Source of the DNA: Triticum aestivum
Taxonomy: Eukaryota; Streptophyta; Magnoliopsida; Poales; Poaceae
Direction: 5' to 3'
DNA length: 64,000 nt
NCBI RefSeq assembly: GCF_018294505.1
Contig: NC_057810.1
Location: 202,378,773-202,442,772 of the forward strand
Positions within the stretch are counted from its first letter, which is position 1. Every line of letters starts with the position of its first letter. A program made the translations under genes and the position numbers. A model generated the notes under the pieces. It did not search any database and had not been told where the DNA came from. It saw only the letters and a list, made by a program, of their open reading frames with translations. Below, piece by piece: positions 1-12,962 of this stretch.

Positions 1-1452
1 AATGCCATTTCAACGATTGTGTTGCGCCTTTTTCTTCTCGGACATCCTGAGTCTCAGGTATCCTGACACCAATCGGATCTGAATCTCGGTCAGATATGAT
101 GGTTGAGACAACTTTCCAAGAGTTATGACATTGATCCTTTGATGACCCGGTAACATGATGTCATGCCTAGCACCCCCCCCCCCCGGCTGGAGGACCTATC
201 ATTACAGATTCCTTTTCAACAAGGTTATCCATTCATCCATGAGGAAATTGTAAGACTTATTCTACAAGTTATTCTTGATGGATCCTTCGTGTTTCCAAAG
301 TCTGATCTTCACCTGAAGACCATGTCACTGCTATCTCGAAGCATGTCACTGGTACTCCGATTTTCAACATGCACGTTTGAAGCACGATGCTATATTTTAA
401 TTATCAATTATCCTAACACCGTTGTATGAGTAATATCATGAGATTCCTCCCCCCTTACCTAAATGGTTTTCTACTTTATATCCTGTCATGGATATCTTGC
501 TCTGCTTGTCCTTGGGAAGGATATACCCTCGAAATATGTGTTTAAACATATTTTCCTTTCCATTGTTCTGTCTAATCTGATGATCATATTTTCCTTCCAT
601 TGGTTTGTTTAAACCTCTTCCATGATCTATATGATCTAAGCAGTAATAATTCACTGCTTATGTAAACACCTCGGTGTACAACTCTGCTAGTGAGACCCTG
701 TTTCTATTGTTGATGACATTTTGGTAACCGCCGACGGACGAGAACTTTGCCTCTTGGCCCGCCTCATTTCAACGAGCATGATAATGGTTCTCTTTGTCCC
801 TCGCCCTTGGTACCGACCTTGTTGCCAGCATACCTGACAAGCTATCCACTGACATGCCTCTCTGTCGCGGCTATGCAAGATGTCACCACCCTTCCACTTT
901 CAACCCACCTGGTGGGCCCATAACCCACAGTTCCACAGGATCGAAACCTGACTCTCCTATACACCCTGTTGTCGAAGTTATTCCTCGCGCTTGGCTTCGT
1001 ATTTAATTCACGAGCCACCTTCCTAATGCTCTATTCTGGTATCAGACGCAATACTTACTCTCGCTGCTCTGAAACCCTTTCTCACTCTAGTTCAGGCTTC
1101 GAGCAACTATCTATCCGCTTGGAGCCTATTATGGTACCTTCATACCTTACTCTTGAGGTATTTCTTATGTTCAACTCGAGAGATAATCTTATACTAATTC
1201 ATGGGTTAACCCCAGATTGTTTCCCTCAAAAGCATTATGTCATAGTGAGCTGCCCCTTATCTTTTCGTAAGTACGATGGAGTTCCCGAAGAAATGATGAC
1301 AAGTTTATCATGATGCATCGGAATAAAGGATTGAAGACATCAACGAAAGGAATTAACTTCCTCGAGAAGATCCATTAGAATATCGTAACCAGAACTTTCC
1401 CCTTACTCCCCTCTTAAATCTCGGGACGAGATTTCTGGTAGTGGAGGAGATT
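1..1452 (+). mobile_element. 3' end of Ty3/gypsy internal region
   Basis: No intact protein is visible; short ORFs are broken by stops in all frames. The last 60 bases carry the motif CTCGGGACGAGATTT, which marks the end of the polyprotein region in grass gypsy elements; its counterpart lies on the minus strand near 61900. A purine tract (GTGGAGGAGATT, 1441-1452) sits directly before the LTR and fits a polypurine tract. The stretch is therefore read as the decayed spacer between pol and the 3' LTR. The 5' part of the element is outside the window. Confidence 0.7.
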
Positions 1453-4400
1453 TGTAATGCCCGGATAATCATGCTACAGTGATCTCACGTTAATGGTGAC
1501 ACGTCACCTCTGTCACTGTAATTAATCTCGGGTTAATTCAAAGCCGTTTCAAATTTAAATCCTAAATAAGTCAAACGTCAAAAGTTTTCAAATATTAAAA
1601 TAAAATGTTCGGGCCATGTCTAATATTGCATCGGTAATTATGGCGTAGTAAACACCTTTTTATAAGATGCCTAAATACTTTTAAATGAATTAAACAGAAA
1701 AGAGATAATAAAAGAAAATAAATAAAAGGAAAACAGAAAACTAAGACAAGATAAAAAGAAAAAGATAAGGAGAGAAGGCCACCCCCCCACTGGGCCAGAC
1801 GGCCCAGCCGGCCAGGCCCCCAACCGGCCCAACTGGGCAAAGGCCCAGCCGGCCACCCCCATTCCCCATATCCCCCCGCAACCCAAACCCTAACCCCACC
1901 CCGTCACCCACTCCCCCACTCGCCCCTCCCCCCAGTCGCTCTTCCCCCTCCTCTCGCCTCCCGATCAGATCTGGATCAGGGACGAACTGCCCCCCCCCGC
2001 GACGCCAACGCCCCACTTCCCCATCGCCTCGACCCCGACGCCGCGCCCCATCGCTCGTTGTCGTCCGAAGCCCGCGCCGCCGCCTGGACCTCGCCGCCTC
2101 GACCCCCACCCCACCTCGCCGGATCCGCGACGCCAGACGGCCGCCTCCCCGCCCTCCTCCTCATCGGTCGCCCCCGACCGTCTCCGAGCACGCCTCAGAG
2201 ACCCTGCGCCCCCCCCCCCCCCGTGGATCCCCTCTCTCCCCTCGTCCCCCTCCCGAGCGCCACCACCGCCCCCCTCCCCCGTCGCCGGCTCCGGCCGCCC
2301 CCTTCCCCCGCCACCGAGCACGCAGACGTGCTCCACGGCCTCCCTCTCCTCTTCTCCCCTCTCTGTTGCACGTCACCATGCCCGCACCCCGTTCGCCCCC
2401 GCTCGACCCAGCGCGCGCCCACGCGCTCCCGTGCGCCTCCGCGCGCGCGACCCGCGCCATCCAGCCGTAGCCACGACGCCCATCGCCCCTGCTGCCGACT
2501 CCCACCGCCGTCTCTGCCCTGCGGCTCCTGGCCGCGTCCGCCCGGGGCACCGTCGTCGTCCGACGCCTCATCCCACTCCCGCTACGTCAGCCGTCCACTG
2601 CGGCGATCCTCTCAGCCAACCGCGCCGCCCTACTCCGGTCGTCGGAGCCAGGCCGCACGCCCGCTGCCCCGCGGCGCCTCGTCGGGCTGGTGCTCGTCGC
2701 CCGACCCACCCGGCGCCCGTAACCGTGCGCCCGCTAAGGCACTTAGGCCAATGACATGTGGGGTCCCACACCCCAGCCCCAGAACGTTTTGTTAAAAAAA
2801 TAATAGGAGAATTAAAAATAAAATTAATAAATAAAAATAAAAATGATTAATAAAATTAATTATTAATAAATTAATTAACTAATGGATTAATTAAGTTAAT
2901 TAATCCGGTTTAATTAATTTAATTAACTAGTTAAGTTTAATTAAACTGTAATTAGATTAACCTAAACCCTAATTAACCTAATTAGAGGATGACAGGTGGG
3001 TCCCCCCCTGGACCCACATGTCAGGTTGACCAAGTCAACTCTGTTGACTGCTGATGTCAGCATGACATCATGCTGATGTCATTAATCTATTTTCCGAATT
3101 AATTAAATAATTAAATAAATTCCAGAAATTAATAAAATCTTTAGAAAATCATATCTTTTAATCCGTAACTCGGATTAAATTATTTTCAACATGAAAGTTG
3201 CTCAGAACGACGAGACGAACCCGAATACGTAGCCCGTTCGTCCACCACACACCCCTAACATATCAAACCCGCAACTTTTCCCCTCCGGTTCATCTGTTAG
3301 AAAACACGAAACACCGGGAATACTTTCCCGGATGTTTTCCCCCCTTCACCGGTATCACCTACTACCGCGTTAGGGCACACCGAACACCGCGTATTACCTT
3401 GTTATATTGTGTGATGCTTTGTTTGCTCTGTATTCATTATTTCTTCCCCCTCTTCTCTCCGGTAGACTACGAGACCGACGCTGCTGCTGACCAGTTCGAC
3501 TACGGAGTTGACGACCCCTCTCTCTTGCCAGAGCAACCAGGCAAGCCCCCCCCTTGATCACCAGATATCGCCTATTCTCCTCTATACTGCTTGCATTAGA
3601 GTAGTGTAGCATGTTACTGCTTTCCGTTAATCCTATTCTGATGCATAGCCTGTCATTGCTGCTACAGTCATTGATACCTTACCCGCAATCCTAAATGCTT
3701 AGCATAGGATGCTAGTGTTCCATCAGTGGCCCTACACTCTGGTCCGTCTGCCATGCTATACTACTGGGCTGTGATCACTTCGGGAGGTGATCACGGGCAT
3801 ATACTATATACTTTACACTGTTACATTACCTGTGATACTGTTCGGAGTTGGGGGCTAAAAGGACAGGTGGCTCCATCCCGGTAGAGGTGGGCCTGGGTTC
3901 CCGACGGCCCCCGACTGTTACTTGGTGGCGGAGCGACAGGGCAGGTTGAGACCACCTAGGAGACAGGTGGGCCTGGCCCTGTTCGGCGTTCGCGGATACT
4001 TAACACGCTTAACGAGATCTTGGTATTTGATCTGAGTCTGGCTACGAGCCTATACGCACTAACCATCTACGTGGGAGTAGTTATGGGTATCCCGACGTCG
4101 TGGTATCAGCCAAAGCACTTCAGACGTCAGCGACGGAGCGGCGCGCGCCGGATTGGACTGGAACGCCACTAGGCTAGGTCTGCTTCTGGCCGCCCACGCA
4201 ACGTGCAGGTGTGCTCAGGGCGATGGGCCCAGACCCCTGCGCGCTTAGGTTTAGACCGGCGTGCTGGCCTCTCTATTTTGCCTAGGTGGGGCTGCGACGT
4301 GTTGATCTTCCGCGGCCGGGCATGACCCAGGAAAGTGTGTCCGGCCAAATGGGATCGAGCGTGTTGGGTTATGTGGTGCACCCCTGCAGGGAAGTTAATC

Positions 4401-5246
4401 TATTCGAATAGCCGTGATCTTCGGTAACAGGACGACTTGGAGTTGTACCTTGACCTTATGACAACTAGAACCGGATACTTAATAAAACACACCCTTCCAA
4501 GTTCCACAGACAACCCGGTGATCGCTTTTCTACAGGGCTACGAGGGGAGGATCGCCGGGTAGGATATGCTATGCGATGCTACTTGGAGATGCTGCTTGGA
4601 GGACTCCAACCTACCCTCTTCTGCCGGTTGCAAGACGAAGGTGACCAGAAGCGTAGTCTTCGATAAGACTAGCTATCCCCCTCTTATTCTGGCATTCTAC
4701 AGTTCAGTCCACCGATATGGCCTCCTTACACATATACCCATGCATATGTAGTGTAGTTCCTTGCTTGCGAATACTTTGGATGAGTACTCACGGTTGCTTT
4801 CTCCCCCCTTTTCCCCCTTTTCCTTTCTTTCTGGTTGTCGCAACCAGATGCTGGAGTCCAGGAGCCAGACGCCACCGTCGACGACGACCCCTACTACACC
4901 GGAGGTGCCTACTACTACGTGCAGCCCGCTGACGACGACCAGGAGTAGTTAGGAGGATCCCAGGCAGGAGGCCTGCGCCTCTTTCGATCTGTATCCCAGT
5001 TTGTGCTAGCCTTCTTAAGGCAAACTTGTTTAACTTATGTCTGTACTCAGATATTGTTGCTTCCGCTGACTCGTCTATGATCGAGCACTTGTATTCGAGC
5101 CCTCGAGGCCCCTGGCTTGTATTATGATGCTTGTATGACTTATTTTATTTGTAGAGTTGTGTTGTGATATCTTTCAGTGAGTCCCTGATTTTGATCGTCT
5201 ACATTTGCGTTCATGATTAGTGTACGATTGAATCGGGGGCGTCACA
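1453..5246 (+). repeat. Ty3/gypsy 3' LTR, 3.8 kb
   Basis: The LTR starts TGTAATGCCC just after the purine tract and ends GGGGGCGTCACA, giving TG...CA ends. After an AT-rich start comes a very C-rich block (about 1770-2780), then AT-rich sequence (2790-3200) and mixed sequence. The long ORFs in the C-rich block (for example 2058-2795) are low-complexity Pro/Arg/Ser products of base composition and are not genes. The sequence right of 5246 is copia leader, so this element inserted into a copia element. The matching 5' LTR and target duplication lie outside the window. Confidence 0.8.
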
Positions 5247-5341
5247 TGCTGGTAAGTAGTATGACTTATATCACCCACAACTCACTTGTGTTCTACTCGT
5301 GCATATAACATCAACGCATAAAACCTAGGCTCGGATGCCAC
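5247..5341 (-). mobile_element. Copia (Angela/BARE-type) leader stub with primer binding site
   Basis: On the minus strand this follows the copia 5' LTR. A primer binding site resembling the complement of initiator methionine tRNA is at 5329-5340 (TGGCATCCGAGC, against the usual TGGTATCAGAGC). The leader is cut off at 5247 by the gypsy insertion, so gag and pol are not in view. Confidence 0.75.
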
Positions 5342-7106
5342 TGTTGGGGAACGTAGTAATTTCAAAAATTTCCTACGCACACGCAAGATCATGGTGATGC
5401 ATAGCAACAAGAGGGGAGAGTGTAATCTACATACCCTTGTAGACCGAAAGCGGAAGCGTTAGAACAACGCGGTTGATGTAGTCATACATCTTCACGGCCC
5501 GACCGATCAAGCACTGAAACTAGGACACCTCAGAGTTCTAGACACCGTTCAGCTTGATGACATCCCTCGAACTCCGATCCAGCCGAGTGTCGAGGGAGAG
5601 TTCCGTCAGCACGACGGCGTGGGGACGATCTTGATGTTCTACCGTTGCAGGGCTTCGCCTAAGCACCGCTACAATATTATCGAGGAGGACTATGGTGGAG
5701 GGGGGCACCGCACACGGCTAATAGATCTCAAGGATCAATTGTTGTTTTGTATTTGGGGTGCCCCCCTGCCCCCATATATATAGGAGCAAGGGGGGAGGTG
5801 GCCGGCCTATGGAGGAGGCGCACCAAGGGGGGAGTCCTACTCCCACCGGGAGTAGGACTCCTCCTTTCCTTGTTGGAGAAGGAAAGAGGAGGAGTCCTAC
5901 TCCTCCTTTCCTTGTTGGAGAAGGAAAGAGGAGGAGAGGGAGAAGGAAAAGTGGGCTGCTCCCCTTGTCCAATTCGGACCAGAGGGGGGGCGTAGGCCTC
6001 CTTCCTTTTGGCCTCTCTCCTCTATTCCCGTATGGCCCAATAAGGCCCATATACTCCCCGGCGAATTCCCGTAACTCTCCGGTACTCCGAAAAATACCTG
6101 AATCACTCGGAACCTTTCCGAAGTCCGAATATAGTCGTCCAATATATCGATCTTTATGTCTCGACCATTTCGAGACTCCTCGTCATGTCCCTGATCTCAT
6201 CCGGGACTCCGAACTCCTTCGGTACATCAAAACTCATAAACTCATAATATAACTGTCATCGAAACCTTAAGCGTGCGGACCCTACGGGTTCGAGAACAAT
6301 GTAGACATGACCTAGAACTATTCTCGGTCAATAACCAATAGCGGAACTTGGATGCTCATATTGGCTCCCATATATTCTACTAAGATCTTTATCGGTCAAA
6401 CCACATAACAACATACGTTGTTCCTTTTGTCATTGGTATGTTACTTGCCCAAGATTCGATTGTCGGTATCCAATACCTAGTTCAATCTCGTTACCGGCAA
6501 GTCTCTTTACTCGTTCCGTAATACATCGTCTCGCAACTAACTCATTAGTTGCATTGCTTGCAAGGCTTATGTAATGTGCATTACCGAGAGGGCCCAGAGA
6601 TACCTCTCCGACATTCGGAGTGACAAATCCTAATCTCAAAATATGCCAACCCAACAAGTACCTTTGGAGACACCTGTAGAGCACCTTTATAATCACTCAG
6701 TTACGTTGTGACGTTTGGTAGCACACAAAGTGTTCCTCCGATAAACGGGAGTTGCATAATCTCATAGTCATACGAACATGTATAAGTCATGAAGAAAGCA
6801 ATAGCAACATACTAAACGATCGGGTGCTAAGCTAACGGAATGGGTCATGTCAATCAGATCATTCAACTAATGATGTGATCCTGTTAATCAAATAACAACT
6901 CTTTTTTCTATGGTTAGGAAACATAACCATCTTTGATTAACAAGCTAGTCAAGTAGAGGCATACTAGTGACACTCTATTTGTCTATATATTCACACATGT
7001 ATTATGTTTCCGGTTAATACAATTCTAGCATGAATAATAAACATTTATCATGATATAAGGAAATAAATAATAACTTTATTATTGCCTCTAGGGCATATTT
7101 GCTTCA
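5342..7106 (-). repeat. Ty1/copia 5' LTR, Angela/WIS/BARE1 type
   Basis: A 1765 bp LTR. On the minus strand it begins TGAAGCAAATATGCCCTAG, then GGCAATAATAAAG, the familiar start of the Angela/WIS/BARE group, and ends with CCCCAACA followed by the primer binding site. Its length matches the family (about 1.7 kb). It is inserted in CACTA copy 1: the bases to its right (GCCACCAAAGAGG) continue the sequence found uninterrupted near 21675. CTCGG at 7107-7111 is the likely target duplication, but the other side is outside the window. Confidence 0.85.
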
Positions 7107-8046
7107 CTCGGAGCCACCAAAGAGGTTGTACACTCATCGCATCACACCTTCCCCTTAACTCGACCACCCGGTGCTGACGGTGCTCCATCCTGCACCCCCA
7201 TGGAGCGGCTACCTTGAAGTCGGCGCCGTGGGCGACACCTCCACGACGGTTCTCCCCCAGTGCGACGCCCCTTCAGCGGTGGCGGCCATACCAGCTGGAT
7301 CTGCTGCTGCTCCATCTCTCGCTCAATGGCTCGCTTGCCCAGCTGCTGCTGCTGCTCTCCCCCTCGCTCGTGCTGCTGCTCTACTCCAATTTAGCCACAC
7401 TTCAGTCGACTGAATCGACTTTTGGGTCAGTCAATTTTCAAGGGTTGGAGGTGCTCGCCAGAGTTAAGGAAGAACCACCCGCAGCGGGGATGGGGGCTCG
7501 CCGGAGAGGTACCCCACTATCTATCTTGGGGTTCAGGGTGGGGGAGGGGGCCTAGAGGGCTGGCCGGGGCAGTGGTGGCGAGTTGTTTCGGGGCGGCGAG
7601 GCGGTGCTGGAGCCGGCGGTTCGGCCGGTTGTGGCTGGCGGCTCAGGGGATTGCAAGTTGAAGATGAACTGCAGGACCTCCCTAAACTACATGTCAAGTG
7701 CCTCTCTACTACCATTGCGTTCAGTTTCGATAGTAACATTCAGATTCCACAGTAAATTTCAGTTTCGATAGTTAAGTTTAGAGTCAACAGTTTTTACCTC
7801 ATTTGTTGTAGTCAAGTGGTTTTTGGTGATGTTAATTTTACATCCATTTTACATCATCTACTGGAGATGCTATTAGAATCCCACTTGAGATTGACGATGT
7901 CTGTCTTGTGCTGCTTTAGCCTTGACATCTTACAGCTCACCAGAGCTGCTCCAACGACAAAACGATCCATCACAACAGAGCAGTGCCCTGGACATCGTCT
8001 ACAGATTCCTCAAATCTTCCTCCACACCTCTCCCACCCCTCTCTAG

Positions 8047-11000
8047 ATTGTAATCCAGATTTTAATCCAGAGGAAGATACCTGTTCTGAGGCAGATTCAG
8101 ACGCCGCTGACCACTCCTATTTACCCCCAAGGTGTTTGATCTACCTTGGCATGATGATGTTAGTCATATCCTGCATATGTTGCCTTGCAGTGCCTACTTT
8201 TGAAATCATATATGTCATCTTCTTAGTTTACACATGTTCTGTAATGCCACCTGTTTAGTTTCTATATCATATATGCGAATTATGCAGTCTCATGTCTTTT
8301 AGCCAGCCATAATATATGTGAAATGTGCAATGCCATCCTGTTTAACCAGACATCATATATTTGAATGATATCTTGCCCATCCTTTTCTTCATTACATTTC
8401 CATTTGTCGATAATGTTTGTACATTAAACTACTCTTCCTGTGAATCAGCCATTTGGGTGCGAGATGGAAGAATCTAGAGTGAAAACAAGGCCTTCAGAGC
8501 AGACAGTGCTACCTGTCGAAGCAGATCTCTTGTTAGGTCCCGATAGCTCCTGGAGATGGATTCAGAGACAGATGACCAGTCCTATTCCCCCATTGAGGTG
8601 TATGCTCTAACTTAGCATGATCATACTGCTCATATCATGCATACGGTGTCTTGCATTGCATAGTTTAGACATCATATACACATTATTCAACACCATGTTC
8701 TTAGTTCAGACATCATATCGAATGCCCTCTGTTTAGTATATAAATCACATATGTGAATTAAATGACATGATCCTGATTACTTAGATAACATGTAGGTGAA
8801 TTATGTCATGCGATCCTGTTTAGTTATTCATCATATCTTTGAATTATGTTATGCTATGCTATCCAGTTTAGATAGACATCATATATGTGAAATTATGTCA
8901 TGCTATCCATTTTAGTTAAACAATATACATGACAATTATTTCATGCCCTCTTTTTTCCACACTATCTATTGCATCTGTCTCTCATACAATATCTATACAT
9001 TCAACTATGTTTCCTGTTTATCAGCCATTTGAATTGGAGCGGGTGATGCCAGTATCTACGGGACTAAAAACACGGTCTTCAAATAAAATAGTGCTACCTC
9101 TTGGTGGAGATAGCACCCCAGTTGTACATGCACAAGAACCAGCCCAACCACACATAACCCAAACTCGCGCAGATTGTACCCCTACTGCGATGGACAGAGA
9201 ACCAACTTCACCCAATCTAACCCCAACCCCATCCGATAGTAACCCAGTTCATGTTGACACGGCACCATATCCACCATAGAGCTCCCAAACAAGAGCAGTT
9301 AGTAAGGCAGCTCCAGTGCCCAAAGGGCCAGTACTATCACGGCGAACCCCAACTCCACCAGTTAGTACGCCTATTCCTGTGGAGGAAGCACAACCAGCTA
9401 GTCGTAGTTTAGCATCTATCGCATTTGATGTTGTTAAATCGTATGTGCGTATCTTCCCATCTTGGAAATATTATACTGAAGATGAAGGAAAATGCCAGTT
9501 GCAGGTGTTTGTCTAGGAGTTATGTGTCAGTAATGTTATTCATGGCAATTACATTGCTTCGTCCCATACATCCTACCTCCATGATGGTTATAATACAACA
9601 AATTTTCCCATTTTTCTCTATAGAGAAGGACTGATTTGGAAACTCAGGATGAGGTAACCTGTGCTAATACCTCTGCTATCTTCAAGAATGCTTGGTGGCA
9701 GTATCGGAATTACCTTAAGAAAACGTACTTCACCGGCAAAGAAACTCATCAAATTCCCTTATGTTCTCCTGAGACACATTTACTGGACGATGATTGGGAA
9801 CGCCTTGTTCTGTACTGGTCCCGAACCAAGAATGTGGTAAGGTCTATGAGCTCATTTTCTATTTTGAAGTATTATATTCTTGCGTCTTACTATACTCTGT
9901 TCATGTAGAACAAGTGCCTAAACCTGAAGAACAACTGTTCTAATTTAAGATTCCATTGCTATCATAGTTCAAAAAAGCGCTAGGCGCTAAGTGTGCGTTT
10001 TGCCACCGCCTTGCGCTTTACTGACCAAAGCGCATGCTTATGTGCAATTATGCATAGATTATGTGTAGTTATGCGCAATGCGTTTTGCCAATGCCTAGAG
10101 CCTAGGCGCGCTTAAGCGCTCGCTTAGGCACGCCTTTTTTTAACTATGATTGGTTTGCTCTTGTATCACTGTATTTACTCATACAAACTTATTTTTAAAT
10201 TGAAGGATCCAATCAAAACTCCAATGGCACAGCAGGTATGTTCACGCATGTTTCTTTAACAGGTTTGCTCTTATCAATAGCTCTGTTGATTTCAATTTCA
10301 ATTGTGTATACAGTTGACTTTCATATCATGCACATTACTAGCATGACAACAGAGCCAATAGTGTTGTTGTACATGTAGACCCATGGTACCCATCTGAAAT
10401 CTTGTTGTGCCGTGTAGTTTCCCACACTTTGTCTAGAACTGATATGATTTGAACTGTGTCTCTATTTTGATTTGGCAAGACAATGCAGTGACCATAGGAC
10501 ATAGATATATGTTTGTTTGATGCTTTTATTATGTATCAGTACTTAGCAATAGAAGACTTGGTAGTTTAATCCTGTCCACCTTACTACTGAACTGGTTCAC
10601 CGAAATGAGTTTCATATACTAGTACATGCTAAACTTGTTATGTGTCTGCTTGTTTCTTCTTTTAGAATGCTGACAGAATATTGGGGAAGAGTGCCTTATT
10701 AAGCAATGGTAAAGGAAATAATGCAGATAAGGTTCAGGATAGTGACACATCCTTGTTGGTCTCCAACAAAGCTGATAAAACAGCTAAGGAAGACTATCTT
10801 GAAGACAGCGAGACAACCCCAAAGTCCTGTCTTGGTTTAGTGTTCGAGTTATTGGCCGCTACCGCTTGCACAAGCTATTCAAACTCACTGTCTGAATCAG
10901 TTCAGTTTCTTGAGTCTCAACTACAAGCTGAAAGACATCGATCAGCTGTGCTGCGACAAGAAGCGGAAGGACTGCGGAAGTCCCTGGAGTATTCAGATGC

Positions 11001-11115
11001 ATACTTTCTAGTGCAACAGAAAGCGTTGGAGGATTTTAGCGCCAAACAGGACAAAGCTAATCAGCTTGCTAAGCGTATTGCCAGCACGATGGATACCCAG
11101 GATAATGTTTCTTGA
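8047..11115 (+). pseudogene. TNPA-like CACTA gene, copy 1 (broken)
   Basis: Exons inferred by comparison with copy 2 and by splice sites: 8047-8131, 8449-8597, 9025-9525, 9624-9836, 10206-10235 and 10666-11115. The third and fourth exons encode a region like the plant En/Spm Transposase_24 family (SYVRIFPSWKYYTEDE, then WERLVLYWSRTKN). The last exon encodes a coiled-coil tail (ESVQFLESQLQAERHRSAVL). Lesions relative to copy 2: one base missing near 8550, in-frame stops near 9277 and 9514, and the donor after 9525 changed from GTAAGT to GTCAGT. The last exon is intact, with a stop at 11113. Such proteins bind subterminal repeats in En/Spm; here function is lost. Confidence 0.7.
9963..10148. 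mobile_element. Fold-back MITE in TNPA-like intron, copy 1
   Basis: The ends are inverted: CATAGTTCAAAAAAGCGC at the left and GCC, T-run, AACTATG at the right. The interior is rich in GCGCTAGGCGC and GCGCTTAAGCGC palindromes. The same element is at the same intron position in copy 2 (25808-25970), so it predates the separation of the two CACTA copies. Confidence 0.65.
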
Positions 11116-11444
11116 GCTCTTCTGAAGTTGTTTCAGTTATGCTCTTGTTTTGCTGCCGCGTTTATTTGCACTTGTGGCCAATTTTGACGGCCAGTGTGTG
11201 TAATGTGTTGCTTTGTTCCCTATATTTGCACTGGTGGCAAACTTTGATGCCCAGTGGTTGTAATATGTGTAATAGGGGTAATAGGCTAGCGTTAATTGCT
11301 TGCTTATTTATTTCCTTATTGTCTTGTTTAGTTGTTTGCTTGTAGTCACTGCAGTTCTTTTTTTGTTTTTTTCTAGTGGCCACAATAGCCTATTTTTGGT
11401 AACTAGGCCAAAATAATCATGACAACACATGGACTGTTGTAACC

Positions 11445-12330
11445 ATGGGCCTCCTACAGGCCGTATGATCCATGGGCCTTCGTCCGACCGTAGGATCCAT
11501 TGGCCTTCTATACGGGCCGTTGGATTTATCAGCCTTCTATATGGGCCTTAGGGTCCATGGGCCTTCTATGGGCCATAGGGTCCATGGGCCTTCTACGGGC
11601 CGTATGATCCATGGGCCTTCTATGGGCCGTACTATCCATGGGCCTCATACGGGCCGTAGGATCCATGGGCCTTCTACGAGGCGTATCATCATTTCGTCAC
11701 TCATGTGTCGTACTATTCGTGGACCATAACGGGCCGTTAATAGGCCGTATTTGATAACTCTATGAAAACAGCCCAACGGGTTTTTTTGACATGAAAACGA
11801 CCCAACGTATTAATGATCCGCAAACGGGCCGACTGTAACGATGGGCTGAATTTGGCCCACAAGCAGAAAATGACAATAACGAGCCGTATGTAACCGAATG
11901 CTGCAAATGAGCCCAAGAATCAATGGGCCCAAAGAAGGCCAAAAGATAACTTGGGTTGTAAACGGCCCAATGGAATAATGGGTCGTTAATGGGTATAAAG
12001 TGATACACTGTTCATTACGGGCCAGTTTCACCATGGGCCGTTAATGGGCCAAGAGTTACAAAGGTCCTCATATGGGCTGAAAGAAGTCATGGGCCACACA
12101 TGGGCCGGAAGTTAAAACAGGCTAAATCATATTGGACGGCCCAGATGACACTACTGGGCCTAATTCGGATAGGGCATAACGGGCCCTGGGTTAGCGGGCT
12201 GTAAATGGGCTATATGCAAACAGGCTGTTAACAGGCTTTCCGTGGGCCGGCTCGCTACCTTTTGACCAAGTCAAACGGGCCGGCCTTTTCATAGGAATGG
12301 GCCTCTGTTGGGCCGTTCCACGTGTCGTCG
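11445..12330. repeat. CACTA subterminal GGGCC repeats, copy 1
   Basis: Dense short repeats of the type ATGGGCCTTCTACGGGCCGTA, each carrying inverted GGGCC/GGCCC cores. The first part (to about 11760) is a head-to-tail array with a period near 27-36 bases; the rest is more irregular and in both orientations. In En/Spm elements such subterminal repeats are binding sites for the TNPA protein; that role is inferred here. Confidence 0.65.
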
Positions 12331-12745
12331 TATCATAGGAGCCTTCGGTCCAATGAGCAGATGATACCTGTCCCAACGGTGAGCCGACACATGTTTCCTC
12401 CAGCCAATGATGATTTTACACGTGGAAAATCCTCATTGGTCGGGGCTGTTAACGGGGTATCGGATCCAAAAACCGACCCGATAGCTTAACGACGCTTCGT
12501 TACGGTGGATGCCACGTGTCGGTCACCATTGACGAAAGCACTTCTGTGGCGCGCGATTTATCGTCATGGAAGTGGACACTTCCGTGATGATAATTTTGGT
12601 AATGTCATGGAACACTTCTACGACAACACAGGTATGACTATCTTGATTCTGTCATAAAATAGTCATGGATGTACATGCATGACAAAAAAACGCGACCTAC
12701 TGTGACAAACACGTATCATCACGGAAGTGTATTTTTTTTGTAGTG

Positions 12746-12962
12746 GCATCTCTTCTTTGCGGACGTCCGGACCACTGCCACGGTCGGTTCTGACCAACCC
12801 GAACCCTCTTCATCACCCGCGCGTGCTTCCCACCTGAAATGGTTAGTGCTGCATTCATGCCCGGCCAGAGAGGACACGACCTCTCACTGGCGCTGGCATT
12901 GAAGTGGCGCACCGACCGAGAGAGCGTCACCCGCACCACTTCCTGGTGCATGCGACTGCTCC
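12746..12962. other. GC-rich module shared with 47055 and 52551
   Basis: Directly right of the CACTA end. It contains GCGGACGTCCGGACCACTGCC, then CCCGCGCGTGCTTCCC, then GCATTCATGCCCGGCC, in the same order as at 52551-52706. A shorter match is at 47055-47115. The CACTA element therefore inserted at the left edge of, or inside, a duplicated genomic unit. ORFs crossing it (12697-12951) have no recognisable domain. Confidence 0.5.

Larger units (their letters stand above)
7107..12745 (+). mobile_element. CACTA (En/Spm) element copy 1, TNPA-like, non-autonomous
   Basis: This is collinear with 21670-28488. The right end reads TTTTTTTTGTAGTG, the reverse complement of a CACTA terminus (CACTACAAAAAAAA). 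Inside the end lie GGGCC-rich subterminal repeats (11445-12330) and, further in, a multi-exon TNPA-like gene (8047-11115). No TNPD transposase is seen. The left end was displaced by the copia insertion at 7106. Compared with copy 2 it lacks about 1.24 kb (the counterpart of 22640-23886, including a MITE). Confidence 0.75.

Noticed and set aside
2058..2795. 245-codon ORF in the gypsy LTR
   Set aside because: Low-complexity Pro/Arg/Ser product of a C-rich block; overlapping ORFs exist in all frames of both strands and the region is inside a defined LTR.
5718..6252. ORFs of 80-160 codons on both strands near 5.7-6.3 kb
   Set aside because: Inside the copia LTR; repeats of a GTCCTACTCC-rich stretch give spurious frames.
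7550..7740. Gly-rich/Arg-rich ORFs near 7.5 kb and 22.1 kb as genes
   Set aside because: They correspond to intron or leader sequence of the TNPA-like gene and are not conserved in frame between the two copies.
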